Below, piece by piece: positions 46,247 through 58,325 of a stretch of DNA of 64,000 nt. Source of the stretch: Corythucha ciliata (Eukaryota > Arthropoda > Insecta > Hemiptera > Tingidae). The notes beneath the pieces are model-generated. The model made no database searches and was not told the DNA's origin. It was given only the letters and a program-made list of their open reading frames with translations. Every line of letters begins with the position of its first letter. Positions within the stretch are counted from its first letter, which is position 1. Position numbers and translations under genes: made by a program. The stretch is taken from NCBI GenBank assembly GCA_038030265.1, contig CM075939.1, forward strand, positions 31,725,253-31,789,252, in the 5' to 3' direction.

Positions 46247-46470
46247 TACAGGGTGTATTTGGTCTACGTGGCATAAATGAAGGAGGTGATTCTAGACCAT
46301 ATTTGCGTAAAAAAATGACCAAATATAGCATGGTCCAAATATCAACCGTTTCCGAGAAAAACGCACTTTTCCGCTTTTTCGACGCATCGCTGGTTTGCCT
46401 CAAACAAACTGCAATAACTCCATCAATTTTGGTTGCACGTAATATTGTAGCACACCACTGAAAAGGGCAC
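46247..46470. repeat. TACAGGGTGT-type dispersed repeat
   Basis: It begins ATACAGGGTGTATTTGG and runs through ACCGTTTCCGAGAAAA, phrasing that I recall from a widespread class of arthropod interspersed repeats. A segment ending in the complementary ACACCCTGTATA lies at 20811. It is non-coding. Confidence 0.5.
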
Positions 46471-49210
46471 AAAATTGTCTTTTATTATGTCTACATGGTT
46501 TTGGAATCAGCTTGAGTTGAAGGCCCTTGGCCCGGTGCACTCTTGCGGCAAAAGTAATCTAGATTTTTGCGTCACTTGTAAGCTAGATACCAAGAGATAC
46601 AGTGAAACGAATGGAGCAGTGCACACGGGAAGCGGCTAGGTATCTGCGTTGACTTCGTCGCCACTTGTTATATATTATAGAAATAGGTTCGCGTATCGAA
46701 CAGTATGTATTTGTATTTAAAAACAAGAAACGGGAAACTGAGTAAAAAGTGTGAGAACTGCTCGCTTCATATTCGAAGAAGGAAACATGTGCCATGGGTT
46801 AATAATCATGGACGTAGGGTCATTATACACATATAATCATGTGTGAAACTAAGGAACCTTTAAAGACCCTTAAAGGAACCTTAAAGTGTAACGAGTTCCA
46901 CTCCTTCTAACTTTCTACTATGGAAGCTTCTTACCATGTCTTTTTTAAAAATCAACAAAATATTAATAAAATATTTTTTTGCAAAAATAGTGTGTGAACC
47001 TCTGGAGCAAAGTATATTTTTCGGCCATGAAAATCACGTCTGCCCTAGTGCCCTCGGCAGCTCCTCGGGTGAACCTTCTTCTCTCGGTCAAAAAAGAGAC
47101 TCTCGGCTTCCTAGGTACAGAATATACTATTATTTCTCATATGTAAATTATCCTTGCTCTTCAAATGCTAGTGATGACCCAATGAGGGCCGAAAATCGAT
47201 TTCATAAGGAAATGGAACACATTCGTTATTTTAGCCCTCTTTTCATTGAAAGCCAGTGCCTGTGACTTTTTCTCTAACCAGACAATTTTGGGGCAGGCTA
47301 GCCAATTAAATAAATTGTTCCTGCTTAAAATTGAAAGCAGCGCACTTTGGGATGCGGGAAGTATACCGCATGAGGCGGTTGGTGATAGGAGCGAGGGCTT
47401 GGTCTCCAACACCCTTCCAAAACCGCGTATGCCAGTGTGTGGAGATTAAATACACAATTTCTCTCTCACACTCTCTCATTCTTTAAAAATGATTGCAAGT
47501 GGCTTGGCAGGAAATATAAGCAACATTTTTCAACATTATCAGTTTCGAAAAAAGAGTTTTTCTCCCCCTACCAGCCATTTACTAACTTGTTAAGGCAGAT
47601 TAAACGGTAAAAAAACAAGTTTGTAATTGTTTTTGGAGTCATGTATCACTGAGAATGTTAATCATGAGTAAACAAAACAGGACAAACAATTGTTTTAGCG
47701 CTTCCCCGGTACTGTATCCTAAAAGTAGGTGATTAAGTTGCTCCAGTTGAAGCAGTTCTATCTGTGAGGTAAATTATTACTGCTGCTACACAGGTTTGGG
47801 GGGGGATTCCACGAAAAGGATTAATTGATGGAAGCAATTAACTTCACGAAAAATGATGTTCTTCTTTTCCTTGAGGAGGCATCCTTCAAAAAACAAAACA
47901 TCAAGTTTGCTGAGACATTTAAGTAAATAATGTAACTTGGTTGATGTAAGGGAGAGGAGAACCCGTTGACTTGAATAAGGGAGGGCTTACGATAAATAAC
48001 AGTTGGGTTTCCTTCATTACCATGTCTAAGAAGAGAAAGTTTTAGTTTTCAAGATGAAAGGGAAAAAGGGGAGTACAAAAGAAACAGTCGTATTTTATTC
48101 CTTGGTTTCAACCGTTACTCTGATTTACACTGCCGCCATGACGTCACAAATACACGTGGAAAAGAACAATAAACTATTTATCCCTGTATGTATTCAAGTG
48201 ATTCTACTCTGGAACTTGGGTTATTAAGAAAAAAGGGGTTCCATCGAACAGAATCCAATTATAAATAATGAAAAGTTAAGCCCTTTTAAACAGATGTTGT
48301 TCAAGTGTGTTGTACACCTGAGCTCTACAGGACCATCCAATTACAAGCAATTTACCTTTTCGGGGATGTTCTCATTTCCAAGATACGTTCATGAGCTTGA
48401 TGAGAGAAGGCGGCTAACCAATGGTTTGATGTTGGTGAGGAGATGGGGGGCTAGGAACTTTTAAACGAGATTTTCCTCTCCCCCGCGTTTAAGCATGGGC
48501 AAAAGGTGGTATCAATAAAATCATTACTAATTTATCTTTTCTCCCTACGACACGAATTCTCCCTACTCTCCTTCATCATTGAAACGCTCGTTCCCATTTA
48601 ACTGTATTCAAATCCTCCTCTCCGGCTCATCATATTTAACGGTCCTCGCTCTTCTATCCGTGAAACATACTTTTTTATCCGTCAGCTCATTTTTTTTTTT
48701 TTTTTTCAAAAATGTGTTGCCCAATTTATTTGACGGGCTACTGAACAGGTTAAGAGCGCATGACATGGATTGAAATGAATTTTATTCGATCATTTTTACA
48801 ACCAATTCCGTCGTGCATCGTTAAGTTTTTTTTATGAATCAGGGTGGGATTACAGTGCGTGGATATATCAATTTTCTTGTTATTGATTTTAAGGCTTTAT
48901 TTTAATAAAAAAAACTTTATCAAAGAAATCTTCAAGTTTGCTCGTGTATTTTCTTTCTTAAAGGAACCTTTTGACGAAGCTTCAAAAGATTTTACAACGA
49001 GCTAAAAATGAATAGCTCGGCCTTTTTCACTGTTAGTAAATTGCCAATTATATATTCAGCAATATTTACTGGAATCTGTTCGATGCATTTCGATTTTACG
49101 TGTTCTTCAGCCGAAGAAGTGATGTGAAAAACGCTCACGCAAAATATTTGCGAAAACTCAATACTTTTTCCACTTCGAATGCCTGCAAGCCTGAAAATGA
49201 CTTACCCTCT
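46471..49210. other. non-coding stretch left of the LTR element
   Basis: No gene is supported. A poly(T) run lies at about 48691-48708. Open frames 46583-46795, 46936-47265 and 47161-47449 show no domain. Confidence 0.45.
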
Positions 49211-49337
49211 TGATGCGAAATTCACATGTTACTATTTACCTTTACATTTCTGCTGCTATAATCAAACCATTCCCAATTTTCTTTATGCTCTATTTTTGTC
49301 AATTAAAGCCTTATTTTCGAAAGGTTCAATCATTTCA
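49211..49337 (+). repeat. 5' LTR of the Gypsy element
   Basis: 127 bp, TGATGCGAAATTC at the start and CAATCATTTCA at the end. Three of 127 positions differ from the 3' copy, which implies a fairly young insertion. A polyadenylation-like ATTAAA lies inside at 49302-49307. Confidence 0.85.
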
Positions 49338-49371
49338 ATTTAATTGACAAAATTAAAAATCAAACGAAGCC

Positions 49372-52070
49372 ATGGAACGTCTTCTGCGACCGGAGAAAAC
49401 TAGACCTTGACCCGGTTTCATCGACGGCATCAATAGAATGGGAACACTGGTATCGCACTTTCTGCAACTTCATTGAGTCAATAGAATCAAATGACGAACA
49501 GAAGTTGAAACTACTCTACAACCTCGTTAGTCCTACAGTCTTCCAGTACATTAACAACTCTGAAACGTACGTCGATGCCATGAACGTCCTTCAAAACCTC
49601 TACGTCAAACCAGTAAATGAGGTGTTTGCTCGACATGAACTGCAAAGAAGCCAGCAGCAGCCGGGAGAAACCATAGAAAGGTATGTCGAAGCTTTGAAAA
49701 TCCTAGCAAATAAATGCAAATTTAAAGCTGTTACTGCCGAGCAAAACTGTGCCGATTCTATTAGGGATGCTTTAATTAGTGGGTTGTCGTCAAATCAGAT
49801 CAGACAGCGCCTTCTCGAGTCGAGTGCTTTGAGTCTTGCCGATGCCATTAGTCAAGCGCGAGCATTAGAGCTAGCTCAACAGCATTCTTTGGGATACAAT
49901 AGCAGCTATTCCGTAAATTCAGCGTCAATTGAAAACTCCACCAATCCATCTTCCAACTTCCCTGAGAACGATCTTGTAGCTGCATCAGCATCATTTCCTT
50001 CAAAACAACCAGACAAATCTTGTTACTTTTGTGGTCGTAAATTTCATCCTAGAGATCACTGTCCCGCGCGAGAAGCGACGTGCTCGAAGTGTTGTAAATT
50101 AGGACATTTCGCCAAAGTCTGTCGGTCATACTCAAATTCTTCTAATAAAAAATCAGTAAAGCATGTCTCCGCAGTCGTTGCTAGTTCATCGACACCCTCC
50201 AGTCTTGAAAAAGCTACAGTACCCGTTTTTCTGAATAACTTCAAATCTTTCGCTCTAATCGATACGGGAAGTTCGATTAGTTTCGTAAGTGAACAGCTAG
50301 CTCGACAGTTGAATCTTGAATTCACACGTTGTCGGGAACGGATATTCATGGCTTCAACTTCATTTCAGTCCCCTGTCGAGATCCAATGTTCTGCAACATT
50401 GAAGTTACCAGGTCATTTGTCTTGTAAAGTTCACCTATACGTTCTACGCGACCTCTGCTGTGACGTATTAATTGGTCATGACATACTAAAAAATCACGAG
50501 AGTCTTAATATGACATTTGGGGGAACGAAGTCGGCCCTCCATATCAGTGCCCTAGCTGTAGCTAATGTCCAGCCAGCTGCCCTCATCAGACATTTGTCCC
50601 CAGACTGCAGGCCAATCAGTGTAAAATCAAGGAGGCACAACCCGTCCGATCTTTCCTTCATCAGAGAGGAAATCAACCGCATTTTAAAAGATGACATAAT
50701 CGAACCAAGCGACTCTCCGTGGCGTGCCCAAGTTTTAGTCACATCAAGTTTAAATCACAAACGTCGTATGGTTATAGATTACTCCCTCACTGTCAATCGG
50801 TATACAATGCTGGATGCTTATCCACTGCCTAACCTTGAAGATGTAGTGAACAAAGTAGCTCAGTTTAAAACATTCAGCACAATCGATCTTCGTAGCGCTT
50901 ACCACCAGATCCCAATCAAAGAATCAGATAAAATATTTACAGCGTTTGAAGCTGATGGCCAATTATACCATTTCAAACGTATTCCTTTTGGGGTCACCAA
51001 CGGCGTGGCTTCCTTTCAACGGGTCATTGACGATATTATTCGGAAAGAAAATCTAGAAGGGACCTTTTCCTACTTAGATGATGTAACGATCTGTGGCACG
51101 GATAAGATTGACCATGACGGAAAATTAAAACAATTCAGGGAGACCGCTAAAAAGTATAATCTCACAATCAACACGGAGAAAAGTCATTTTAACCATACAG
51201 AAATATGTTTTCTCGGGTATATTATCAAAAACGGTACAATTAGTCCGGATCCTGAACGTTTAGCGCCCTTGAGAAACCTACGACCACCGACAAATGCCAC
51301 TTCCCTAAAACGAGTCATGGGAATGTTCTCACACTATTCTAAATTTATTCAGAAATTCTCAGAAAAAGTCCACCCGTTAGTTAACTGTAAATTTCCTTTG
51401 ACGGGGCAATCCCTGGAAGCATTCGAAGATATTAAAAGGTGCATAATTAATGAAGCAATCGTGGCCGCTAATCCTGACTCTCCGTTTACTGTTGAAACGG
51501 ATGCCTCTAATTTCACTGTAGCAGCCACGTTGTCACAGAACGGTCGTTCTGTTGCATTTTACTCCCGAACTTTGTCGAAAACAGAGCAAAAACACGCTGC
51601 AATAGAGAAAGAGGCGTGCGCTATAGTTGAAGCGGTGCGTAAATGGCGCCATTATTTGACTGGAAGACATTTTCAACTTATAACCGTCCAACGATCTGTC
51701 TCATTCATATTTTCGAAAACGCACGCAAGCAAAATCAAGAATGAAAAGATTATGCGCTGGAAGCTGGAACTTTCATGTTATTCATATGATATAGCCTACC
51801 GTCCCGGTAAAGAAAATGTGGCAGCTGACGCTTTTTCTCGAATTTGTGCCAATATCACCCGATCTAAAGATAAACTGTTTGAATATCACGAAGCCCTCTG
51901 CCATCCTGGCATTACTCAGTTTTACCATTGGGTGAAAAGCAAAAATTTACCGTTTTCAGTAAAAGAAGTTCGTCGAACAGTGAATAACTGTAGAGTCTGT
52001 TGCAAAGTCAAACCAACATTTTTCAAACACCAAGGAACTCTCATAAAAGCTACTACCGCTCTCAAACGTC
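49372..52070 (+). pseudogene. gag-pol, 5' part (Gag to integrase N-terminus)
   Basis: An ATG at 49372 opens a short frame, and one extra base near 49396-49400 shifts reading into the long frame that runs to the hairpin insertion. In the long frame, numbered from 49505, zinc knuckles lie at about residue 173 (CYFCGRKFHPRDHC then CSKCCKLGHFAKVC), the protease DTGSS at 253, the RT with FGVTNGVASFQRV and YLDDV at 523, RNase H (ETDAS) near 664, and the integrase HHCC region from about 796. The coding text beyond 52070 belongs to the insert and is not real. Confidence 0.85.
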
Positions 52071-52468
52071 TTAAGGCGGGGTTTCAGGCGGGTCTCCTCG
52101 ACCCCTTCCCAGTCACCCCTCGCCTAAACTTCGCAAATAAATTTTGGCTCCATTTCTGCATCAATATTCGATTTCAACGTCTCATTTTAATCTTCAGGAA
52201 GTTCTACAGTGACGTTAGATCTTGCTTTTCCAGATTTCGTCCCTAAAATTACCTTAAAACACATTCAAGTTGTAAAGTGATTTGGGGTTATTTTAGGGAT
52301 AAAATTTGAAAAAGCAAGATCTAACGTCACTGTTGAACTTCCTGAAGATTAAAATGAGACGTTGAAATCGAATATTGACGCAGAAATGGAGCCAAAATTT
52401 ATGTGCGAAGTTTAGGCGAGGGGTGACTGGGAAGGGGTCGAGGAAACCCGCCTGAAACCCCCCCTTAA
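52071..52468. mobile_element. 394-bp near-perfect hairpin MITE, TTAA duplication (piggyBac-like)
   Basis: TTAA stands at both edges (52071-52074 and 52465-52468). Almost the whole insert is two inverted arms of about 190 bp that differ at only a few sites, beginning GGCGGGGTTTCAGGCGGG. TTAA target duplication is diagnostic of piggyBac-type (or Kolobok-type) integration. It has no open frame of its own. It splits the integrase of the Gypsy element between the zinc-binding region and the catalytic core, so it arrived after that element. Confidence 0.85.
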
Positions 52469-53310
52469 CATAGATTTTAAAGGTCCGTTGCCGTCTAGAA
52501 CAAAAAATAAATACCTGTTGACGATTATCGACGAATTTTCAAGATTTCCAATAGCGATACCCTGCCCGGATATGACTAAAACTACTGTAATAAAAGCCCT
52601 AGATTCAGTCATTCATCTTTTCGGGACTCCTTCATTATATTCACACGGACCAAGGACCTTCTTTCATGTCCTACGAGCTGAAATCATATCTCAATTCCCA
52701 CGGAATAGCAGCTAGTCGAACCACTCCTTACATCCCGAGAGGAAATGGACAAGTCGAACGCTATAACGGAATAATCTGGAAGTCGATTCAGCTAGCGTTG
52801 AAAAGCGACGCATTACCTATTACCCACTGGGAAGACGTTGTGGGAGTAGCTCTTCATTCAATACGGTCATTACTTTGTACAGCAACAAGTGAAACTCCTC
52901 ACGAGCGCATGTTTGAATTTCCAAGAAGGACTGGGAATGGAACTTCAACTCCATCTTGGCTATCGACACCAGGACCAATCCTTTTAAAAAAACACGTCAG
53001 AGCGTCTAAATACGACCCAATAGTGGAAGAAGCGACACTGATCGATGGGAATGCTGAGTACGCTCAAGTCGAACTTCAATATGGACGTACAACGGTTGTC
53101 TCTACTCGAGACTTAGCTCCTTTGCCACCACAGCAAAACACCTTTCCTCCCGATTCAGCAAATCTCAATTCGCCCCTCAACGTTGACGATGCCGAGTTGC
53201 AAAACATCGACTCATCTCAACATAATCGTCAAGATTGCTTTCAGATTCCACTTCGCAGAAGTACAAGAAATCGGAGAGCACCATCATATCTATCTGACTA
53301 CACAACTTGA
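52469..53310 (+). pseudogene. gag-pol, 3' part (integrase core and C-terminus)
   Basis: Directly after the TTAA the frame reads an integrase core (KNKYLLTIIDEFSRFP). Near 52630 one extra T shifts reading to the frame that holds GNGQVERYNG, the region of the catalytic glutamate, and then the C-terminal tail with RRSTRNRRAPSYLSDY, ending at TGA 53308-53310. The stretch carrying the middle catalytic aspartate straddles the slip. The 3' LTR follows after 34 bp. Confidence 0.8.
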
Positions 53311-53344
53311 AATTCGTCTTGAAGAATTCTACAGCCGGAAAGAA

Positions 53345-53471
53345 TGATGCGAAATTCACATGTTACTATTTACGTTTACATTTCTGTTGCTATAATCAAA
53401 CCATTCCCAATTTTCTTTATGCTCTATTTTTGTCAATTAAAGCCTTATTTTTGAAAGGTTCAATCATTTCA
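53345..53471 (+). repeat. 3' LTR of the Gypsy element
   Basis: 127 bp, same ends as the 5' LTR (TGATGCG...TTTCA), preceded by a purine tract at 53337-53344 that could prime plus-strand synthesis. Confidence 0.85.
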
Positions 53472-54246
53472 CCTCCGAAAGCAGTTCCCCAATTTATGCA
53501 ATAAACAAAATCTAATGAGCTCGCTATCTATCACTTTCATTCTAATTAAATCCACCTAATTAAGATGCTGCAACTTTGTCGTGGCAATCTAAAGTCCTCG
53601 AATCGAAGTTTCCTACAAGTTAATAATTAGGAAATTGGCAATCATAACGACGATTATGTAATTACTGCTGTATCAACCAGCCGACATTTTGTTTTTCCCT
53701 GCTCTATTATGAATTATGAATATGGATCTTTAAGTTGTGGCGCAAAGAGGAGGAGAGTCCGCTATCCAAAAATATGCAAATTTTATTCGGCAGAAAATAC
53801 GTAAAGCTCCTTAGGTATGAACCCAAGCAAAATGGTTTTAAGACGATGGGATTTCTATTCGAATAATTTTCTCTCTGATAGTTTATCCCCTTCATCACCC
53901 TAGGACCCCCTTTTAAATAATTGTGTGCGCTATATCCTAAGGATAACTGAGTTTTTATATTACACTGACAGATGGGGGAGAGCAAGTCTTCAGGCAACTT
54001 ATTTTATGCCTCTTTACGTATTTATTTCCATGCATGCGTATTTATGTGCATTAATTTGTAGTACGAGGTAAGATGGTTGAGGTTGGCCTTGAAAAATTCA
54101 AGACTCTATAGGATTCACCCATGAGAGATGGAATATTTGGGTTCAATTAATCGATTAATTATTTTTACTCCTGCCCAAAACTTGGCGAAAGTAGTTGTAG
54201 CCCGTCAAGAAGAACATGAAACCGCGGCCAGCGCTTACTCATTTGA
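53472..54246. other. non-coding stretch between LTR element and Penelope element
   Basis: No gene or repeat is supported. The open frame 53707-53997 (- strand) shows no domain. Confidence 0.45.
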
Positions 54247-56232
54247 TTAGTTGCAACTTCTCTTTCCTCTACTTTCGTTACCGAATTGGTTGTCCCACTG
54301 TTTACCAGAGGTAACTGTTATTGGCGACGCCGCCTTTTGAACATCGGTGGCAACGTCGTGGTTCATGCGGATAAAGCCAAAGCAGCGGTTATCTTAGACA
54401 AAAATGTTTATAGTAGTAAATTGACCCAATTGCTAGATGATAAAAATACGTACAGAAAATTGCGCGAAGACCCTACTAAAAATCTTACCCAGGAGGTTAA
54501 TAAATTTATCGATAAACTAATTAAGTACAAATTTATAGATAAAGCAGAAAAACCTAAGCTGAGTGCGTTGCACACGTATGCCCCGAGGATATATGGTGTA
54601 GTCAAAACTCACAAGCCCGATTTGCCCCTACGACCCATCGTGAATGGTATCAATTGTCCCACGGAAAAACTTGGGAAATTTTTGAACCGGAGTTTAAATA
54701 GTTTCGCCAGAAGCGAGTACGATGTTACCAGTTCGTTTGATCTGATAGAGAAAATTAAGAACGCCAAGATTCCGGAGGGCGCAGTCCTCATGTCCTTCGA
54801 TGTTGAGTCCCTTTTCACAAACATCCCTTTAAAAGAGACCTACAAAATTATTAATGACAATTGGGACGCCGTCAAAGACCACACTAAGATTGGGAGTAAG
54901 CAGTTGTTCTTAGAGGGGTTGCGCCTCTGTTGTGACAACGGCTATTTCCAGTATGAAGGTCACACATATAGGCAGTTATGGGGTACAGCGATGGGGGGCC
55001 CTTTGAGTGTAAATGTTTCGGCCATCTACCTGAATCATTTGTTGGACCAAATATTCAAGAACAATGAAAAGCCCTTTCTCATATTTAAATACGTTGATGA
55101 TCTCCTGATTGTAATGTCGCAAGAGGGAGGGGAAAAGTTACTAAATGTACTCAACGGGGTCCACCCTAAAATAAGGTTCACAATCGAGCCAGAAGTCAAT
55201 AAAAGTTTAGAATTTCTTGACGTCAAACTAATTAGGGAGCCTGATGGGCGTTTCTCTTATAAATGGAATTTTAAAAAAAGTAAGAGTGGGCGGTTCTTGA
55301 ATTTTCTTTCGAAGCACCCGAAAAATCAACTCCACAACACGGGAAAGAATTTTATTAGACGCGCGATCAGTCTGACTAGCAAAAAATATTTACAAGAGGT
55401 AAGAAAAATAGTGTTCTCCATTTTGTAGGATAATTTCTATCCCCCCAATCTATTAAAAAAGTGGTGGTTCGAAAGTCTGAATAAAAGTAGTGTCAGTCAG
55501 CCCAATGGGGGTACTTTGTCGCAGGAGAGCTGCTTAAGTGCCTGTCGGGGGATTGAGCGGCAGGGGGGGCGAGCCCGTCCGGAATCCAGACGGAATCAAC
55601 CTAAAATAACTGAATTCTTCCGTCGGAACACAGTCTCCGACAATGACAGGACAGGAGGGGAGGGGCCGTTGGTTCCCCCAGCCAGTCGTCCTGAGGAAGA
55701 AGTCGTAAGTCCTCCGAGCCAGCCCACCGTTTTCTCCTCCCTGACTTACATTCCGGGTTTGTCCGAGAAAGTAGTGAAAACGTTTAAACAGTATGACTTA
55801 GAGAACGTTAAATTCGGTCACAAACCCAGCCACCAGATTAAAAGATTGTACACGCAGTTGAAAGACAAGGTACCACTCAATAAAGTGCGTCACGTAGTTT
55901 ATAATATACCCTGTGAATGTGGGAAATCTTATGTCGGACAGACGGGCCAGTCCCTGGGGTTGCGTTGTTCGCAGCATGAAGCGAACGTTCGCCTGAATAA
56001 GAATAACACTGCCCTCAGCCAGCACGCGGCCGCTCTTAAGCACACATTCGACCTGAACAACCCGATGATTTTGGATCGGGAGCAGAACGATGGGCGTAGA
56101 AGCGTTTTAGAAGCCTTATACATTTCCAAGATGTCTGATTCAGTGGTTAACAGTAAGAATGAAGCTCTACATATTAGTCCTGTTTACGGGGAAATTATAG
56201 CTAACACTAAAATTAAATTTAGGACAGCGTGA
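54247..56232 (+). pseudogene. Penelope-like element: RT and GIY-YIG endonuclease, one stop
   Basis: One frame runs from 54247 to the TGA at 56230-56232 and is interrupted only by a TAG at 55426-55428. Before the stop is a Penelope-type RT: HADKAKAAVILDK, THKPDLPLRPIVNG, SFDVESLFTNIP, WGTAMGGPLSVN and YVDDLLIV. After it is a GIY-YIG nuclease: NIPCECGKSYVGQTGQ, LRCSQHE and LEALYISK, carrying the family's key Tyr, Arg, His and Glu. The RT N-terminus looks cut short and no Penelope-type terminal repeats were seen nearby. Such elements copy themselves by target priming with this nuclease. The single stop suggests recent loss. Confidence 0.88.
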
Positions 56233-56558
56233 GAGGTTTGGCGCGTTAGGTGCGTTGCCTTTGCTCTGGGGAGGTTTCAAATTGTTCACCCGGGGAACCC
56301 CGTCTTTGATCCTTGTGCTGGATGTTCAGAAACTTGGCTCTTTGTGGCCGAGAGACTCTTTTTTGACGTTTTTGCGTGTTGTTTGCAATATAACTAGTCA
56401 TATTGGTTAAGTATATATCCCATTCGTCGTCGCGGACAACTGGGTTCGGTGCCGGCGTACGGCGTGGGCCCGGAAAACGTGTTTAGGTAACTGTGTGCAG
56501 GTTGAAACATGTAATGATAGCTTTAACGTTGAGCGGTTCAAATGAGGTAGTGTCTTCC
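56233..56558. other. 3' flank of the Penelope element
   Basis: GC-richer than its surroundings, with a short CCCGGGGAACCCCG-like inverted sequence near 56288-56305. It probably includes the untranslated 3' end of the Penelope element, whose boundary I cannot place. Confidence 0.4.
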
Positions 56559-57335
56559 TCACGACCGACTAGAAGGGTACTTGAAGCCTTGAACCGGAAA
56601 TAGGAGTAAGGGCTTCACTATGCACAGAGAAGCAAGTGCATGGGTCGGATCTGACCCAACCGTAGCAGAGGAGGTTTTAACGCTCAGGAATTCCTCTACG
56701 GAGTAAGGAAACAAATCAATGATAGCTTTCCTGATCGCCCTTGAAAAGGAACCGTCGCACAGGTGACGTACATCAGCCGATAACGAATTGTACAACCTGA
56801 GTGATAGGCACAAGAAGCTGTTCGTCGTCGAGGTCAATATAAATCGGCCTCGTGGCATCAGCTTCAGGCCACAGATAATTCTAAGGGCACGCTTCTGGAA
56901 CACGGAAACCTTTTTGGCATCTGTTGAGTTCCCCCACAGAATGGTGCCATAACAAACATGACTGGTGGAAAAGGCGAAGTACGCCGAGCGTAAGGTGTCA
57001 AGGTCCACAACATATTTCAAACGTCGGAGGACAAACAATGATTTGGACAGCTTCTTGTTCAACATGAGCACATGCAACTTCCAGTTGAGCGAAGAGTCAA
57101 TAACGAAGCCCAGGATCTCCTCGGAATTCGAAGCATTCTCCGCTGAACGCCTCAAGCTAAACTTTATTCGCTGAGTCTTACTCTCATTGACAAAGAGGCC
57201 ATTTGCTTTGGACCATTCACGAACCCGCCGCACACAGCCCTCCTCTGCCAGTTTTCCTCGGAAAATTACAGAAATATCATCGGCGTAAAGTATGCATTTG
57301 GAGTGGCCTTTCCCAGTTTTGAATAATTCGTCACA
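56559..57335 (-). pseudogene. LINE RT C-terminal fragment (Jockey/CR1-like)
   Basis: On the - strand the frame opens with HSKCILYADDISVIFRGK near 57305-57250, the catalytic YADD box. It continues through VREWSKANGLFVNESKTQ, EILGFVIDSSLNWKLHV, SKSLFVLRRLKYVV, ACYGTILWGN-like and RALRIICGL blocks to a stop at 56559. This is the palm end and thumb of a non-LTR RT without RNase H. The 5' part is missing and no poly(A) tail is seen on the 3' side, so it is a fragment. It lies tail-to-tail with the Penelope element. Confidence 0.8.
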
Positions 57336-57479
57336 GTCGTATTCACACCATTAACCTAGCGCTTCGGGTAATGCTGTTTTGGCGTCATTAACCGCGATTT
57401 TGGGTCATCGGTCGTAGGTTATTTTCATTTATTGTAAATAACCGATTTGCGAAGTGGTTGAGGGCGTTCCGAGATACAT

Positions 57480-57750
57480 ATAGCTGGAGTTTTAAATTCT
57501 TATATTTATTTCATCGCACTAAATGCGTATAGAATCCAAATCCGTAATAATAAAAAAGTCTGTCCGCCGTTTTGGTCTTTGTCCGCTGTAGGATGAATAG
57601 AAATACCTCCAATGTCGTACACAGGCTCAACTCAGCGCCTGTAGTTGGTCCTAGCGTCTCCTCAGTTTCCCATTGAGGTTCTTCAGTAGAGCGTTTATTG
57701 GTTCAATACTTCAAATATGTAAAATATGAATAATTAATGGGATCTCCCAA
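57480..57750 (+). repeat. dispersed repeat, GTCCGTCCGCCG family, diverged copy
   Basis: GCGTATAGAATCCAAATCCG, GTCTGTCCGCCG and TAGTTGGTCCTAGCGTCTCC correspond to 12209-12345. Together with 58160-58325 it frames about 840 bp with the shared sequence pointing inward from both ends. Confidence 0.5.
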
Positions 57751-58159
57751 CCAAACGTCGCAAAAAAGCAAAAAACGCCGGCAGGAAAAGGTCATTGAAA
57801 TTGAAAATGAACAATTATATTAATAATGTAGTAGAGGTGGTTCCAGTTCACTGTATTGATAATAATGGAGTTGAAATTGAAATTTCAGGTCAATAAAATA
57901 ACTGAACCCAACCCAGAACCACGCTCTCAAACTCAACCGATTTCGTTCATCGTAGTCTCAAAAGAAAGATAATTCATTGGTGATTATCTGAGTCGATTTT
58001 GGGGCCAATAGCAGCAAAGGGCTAATTCTAGCAGCATTTTTAAAACTTTAACGCCCACTTTCCACCCCTTTGGAGTTGAGGTTCGGGCTGACGAGAACGG
58101 CTGACGTATTGAGTGGGGCCTTTGTACGAATTTTGCTATTTTTCTATCGGTCCAGCAGA

Positions 58160-58325
58160 GAATAAGAACCAGGACGGTGGACGGACATTTTTTTATTTAT
58201 TGCAGATTTGGATTCTACTCGTACGTACTTTGAAACGTAAAACTACAAATTTTGAGGGGGGGGGGCAAACTATTTTTTTTTGCGATACGATTTCAAAGAC
58301 TTATTCTTGAGAAATAATAACTCAA
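58160..58325 (-). repeat. dispersed repeat, GTCCGTCCGCCG family, copy 2
   Basis: The reverse complement of this stretch follows 12105-12260 closely, including the C-run, AAAATTTGTAGTTTTACG and the TATTTCTCAA start. It is the better preserved of the two right-hand copies. Confidence 0.6.

Larger units (their letters stand above)
49211..53471 (+). mobile_element. complete Ty3/Gypsy LTR retrotransposon, damaged
   Basis: Two 127-bp direct repeats (49211-49337 and 53345-53471) begin TG and end CA and differ at three positions. The flanking pentamers are CCTCT and CCTCC, a plausible target duplication with one change. Between them lie gag, protease, RT, RNase H and integrase in the Gypsy order (RT before integrase). 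A short purine tract (GGAAAGAA) precedes the 3' LTR. The interior is broken by a frame slip in gag, a 394-bp hairpin insertion in integrase and a one-base slip in the integrase core. Short LTRs and a fused gag-pol frame recall the Mag-like group, but that placement is tentative. Confidence 0.9.

Noticed and set aside
52075..52246. End of the long gag-pol frame beyond 52070
   Set aside because: This part translates the hairpin MITE, not integrase.
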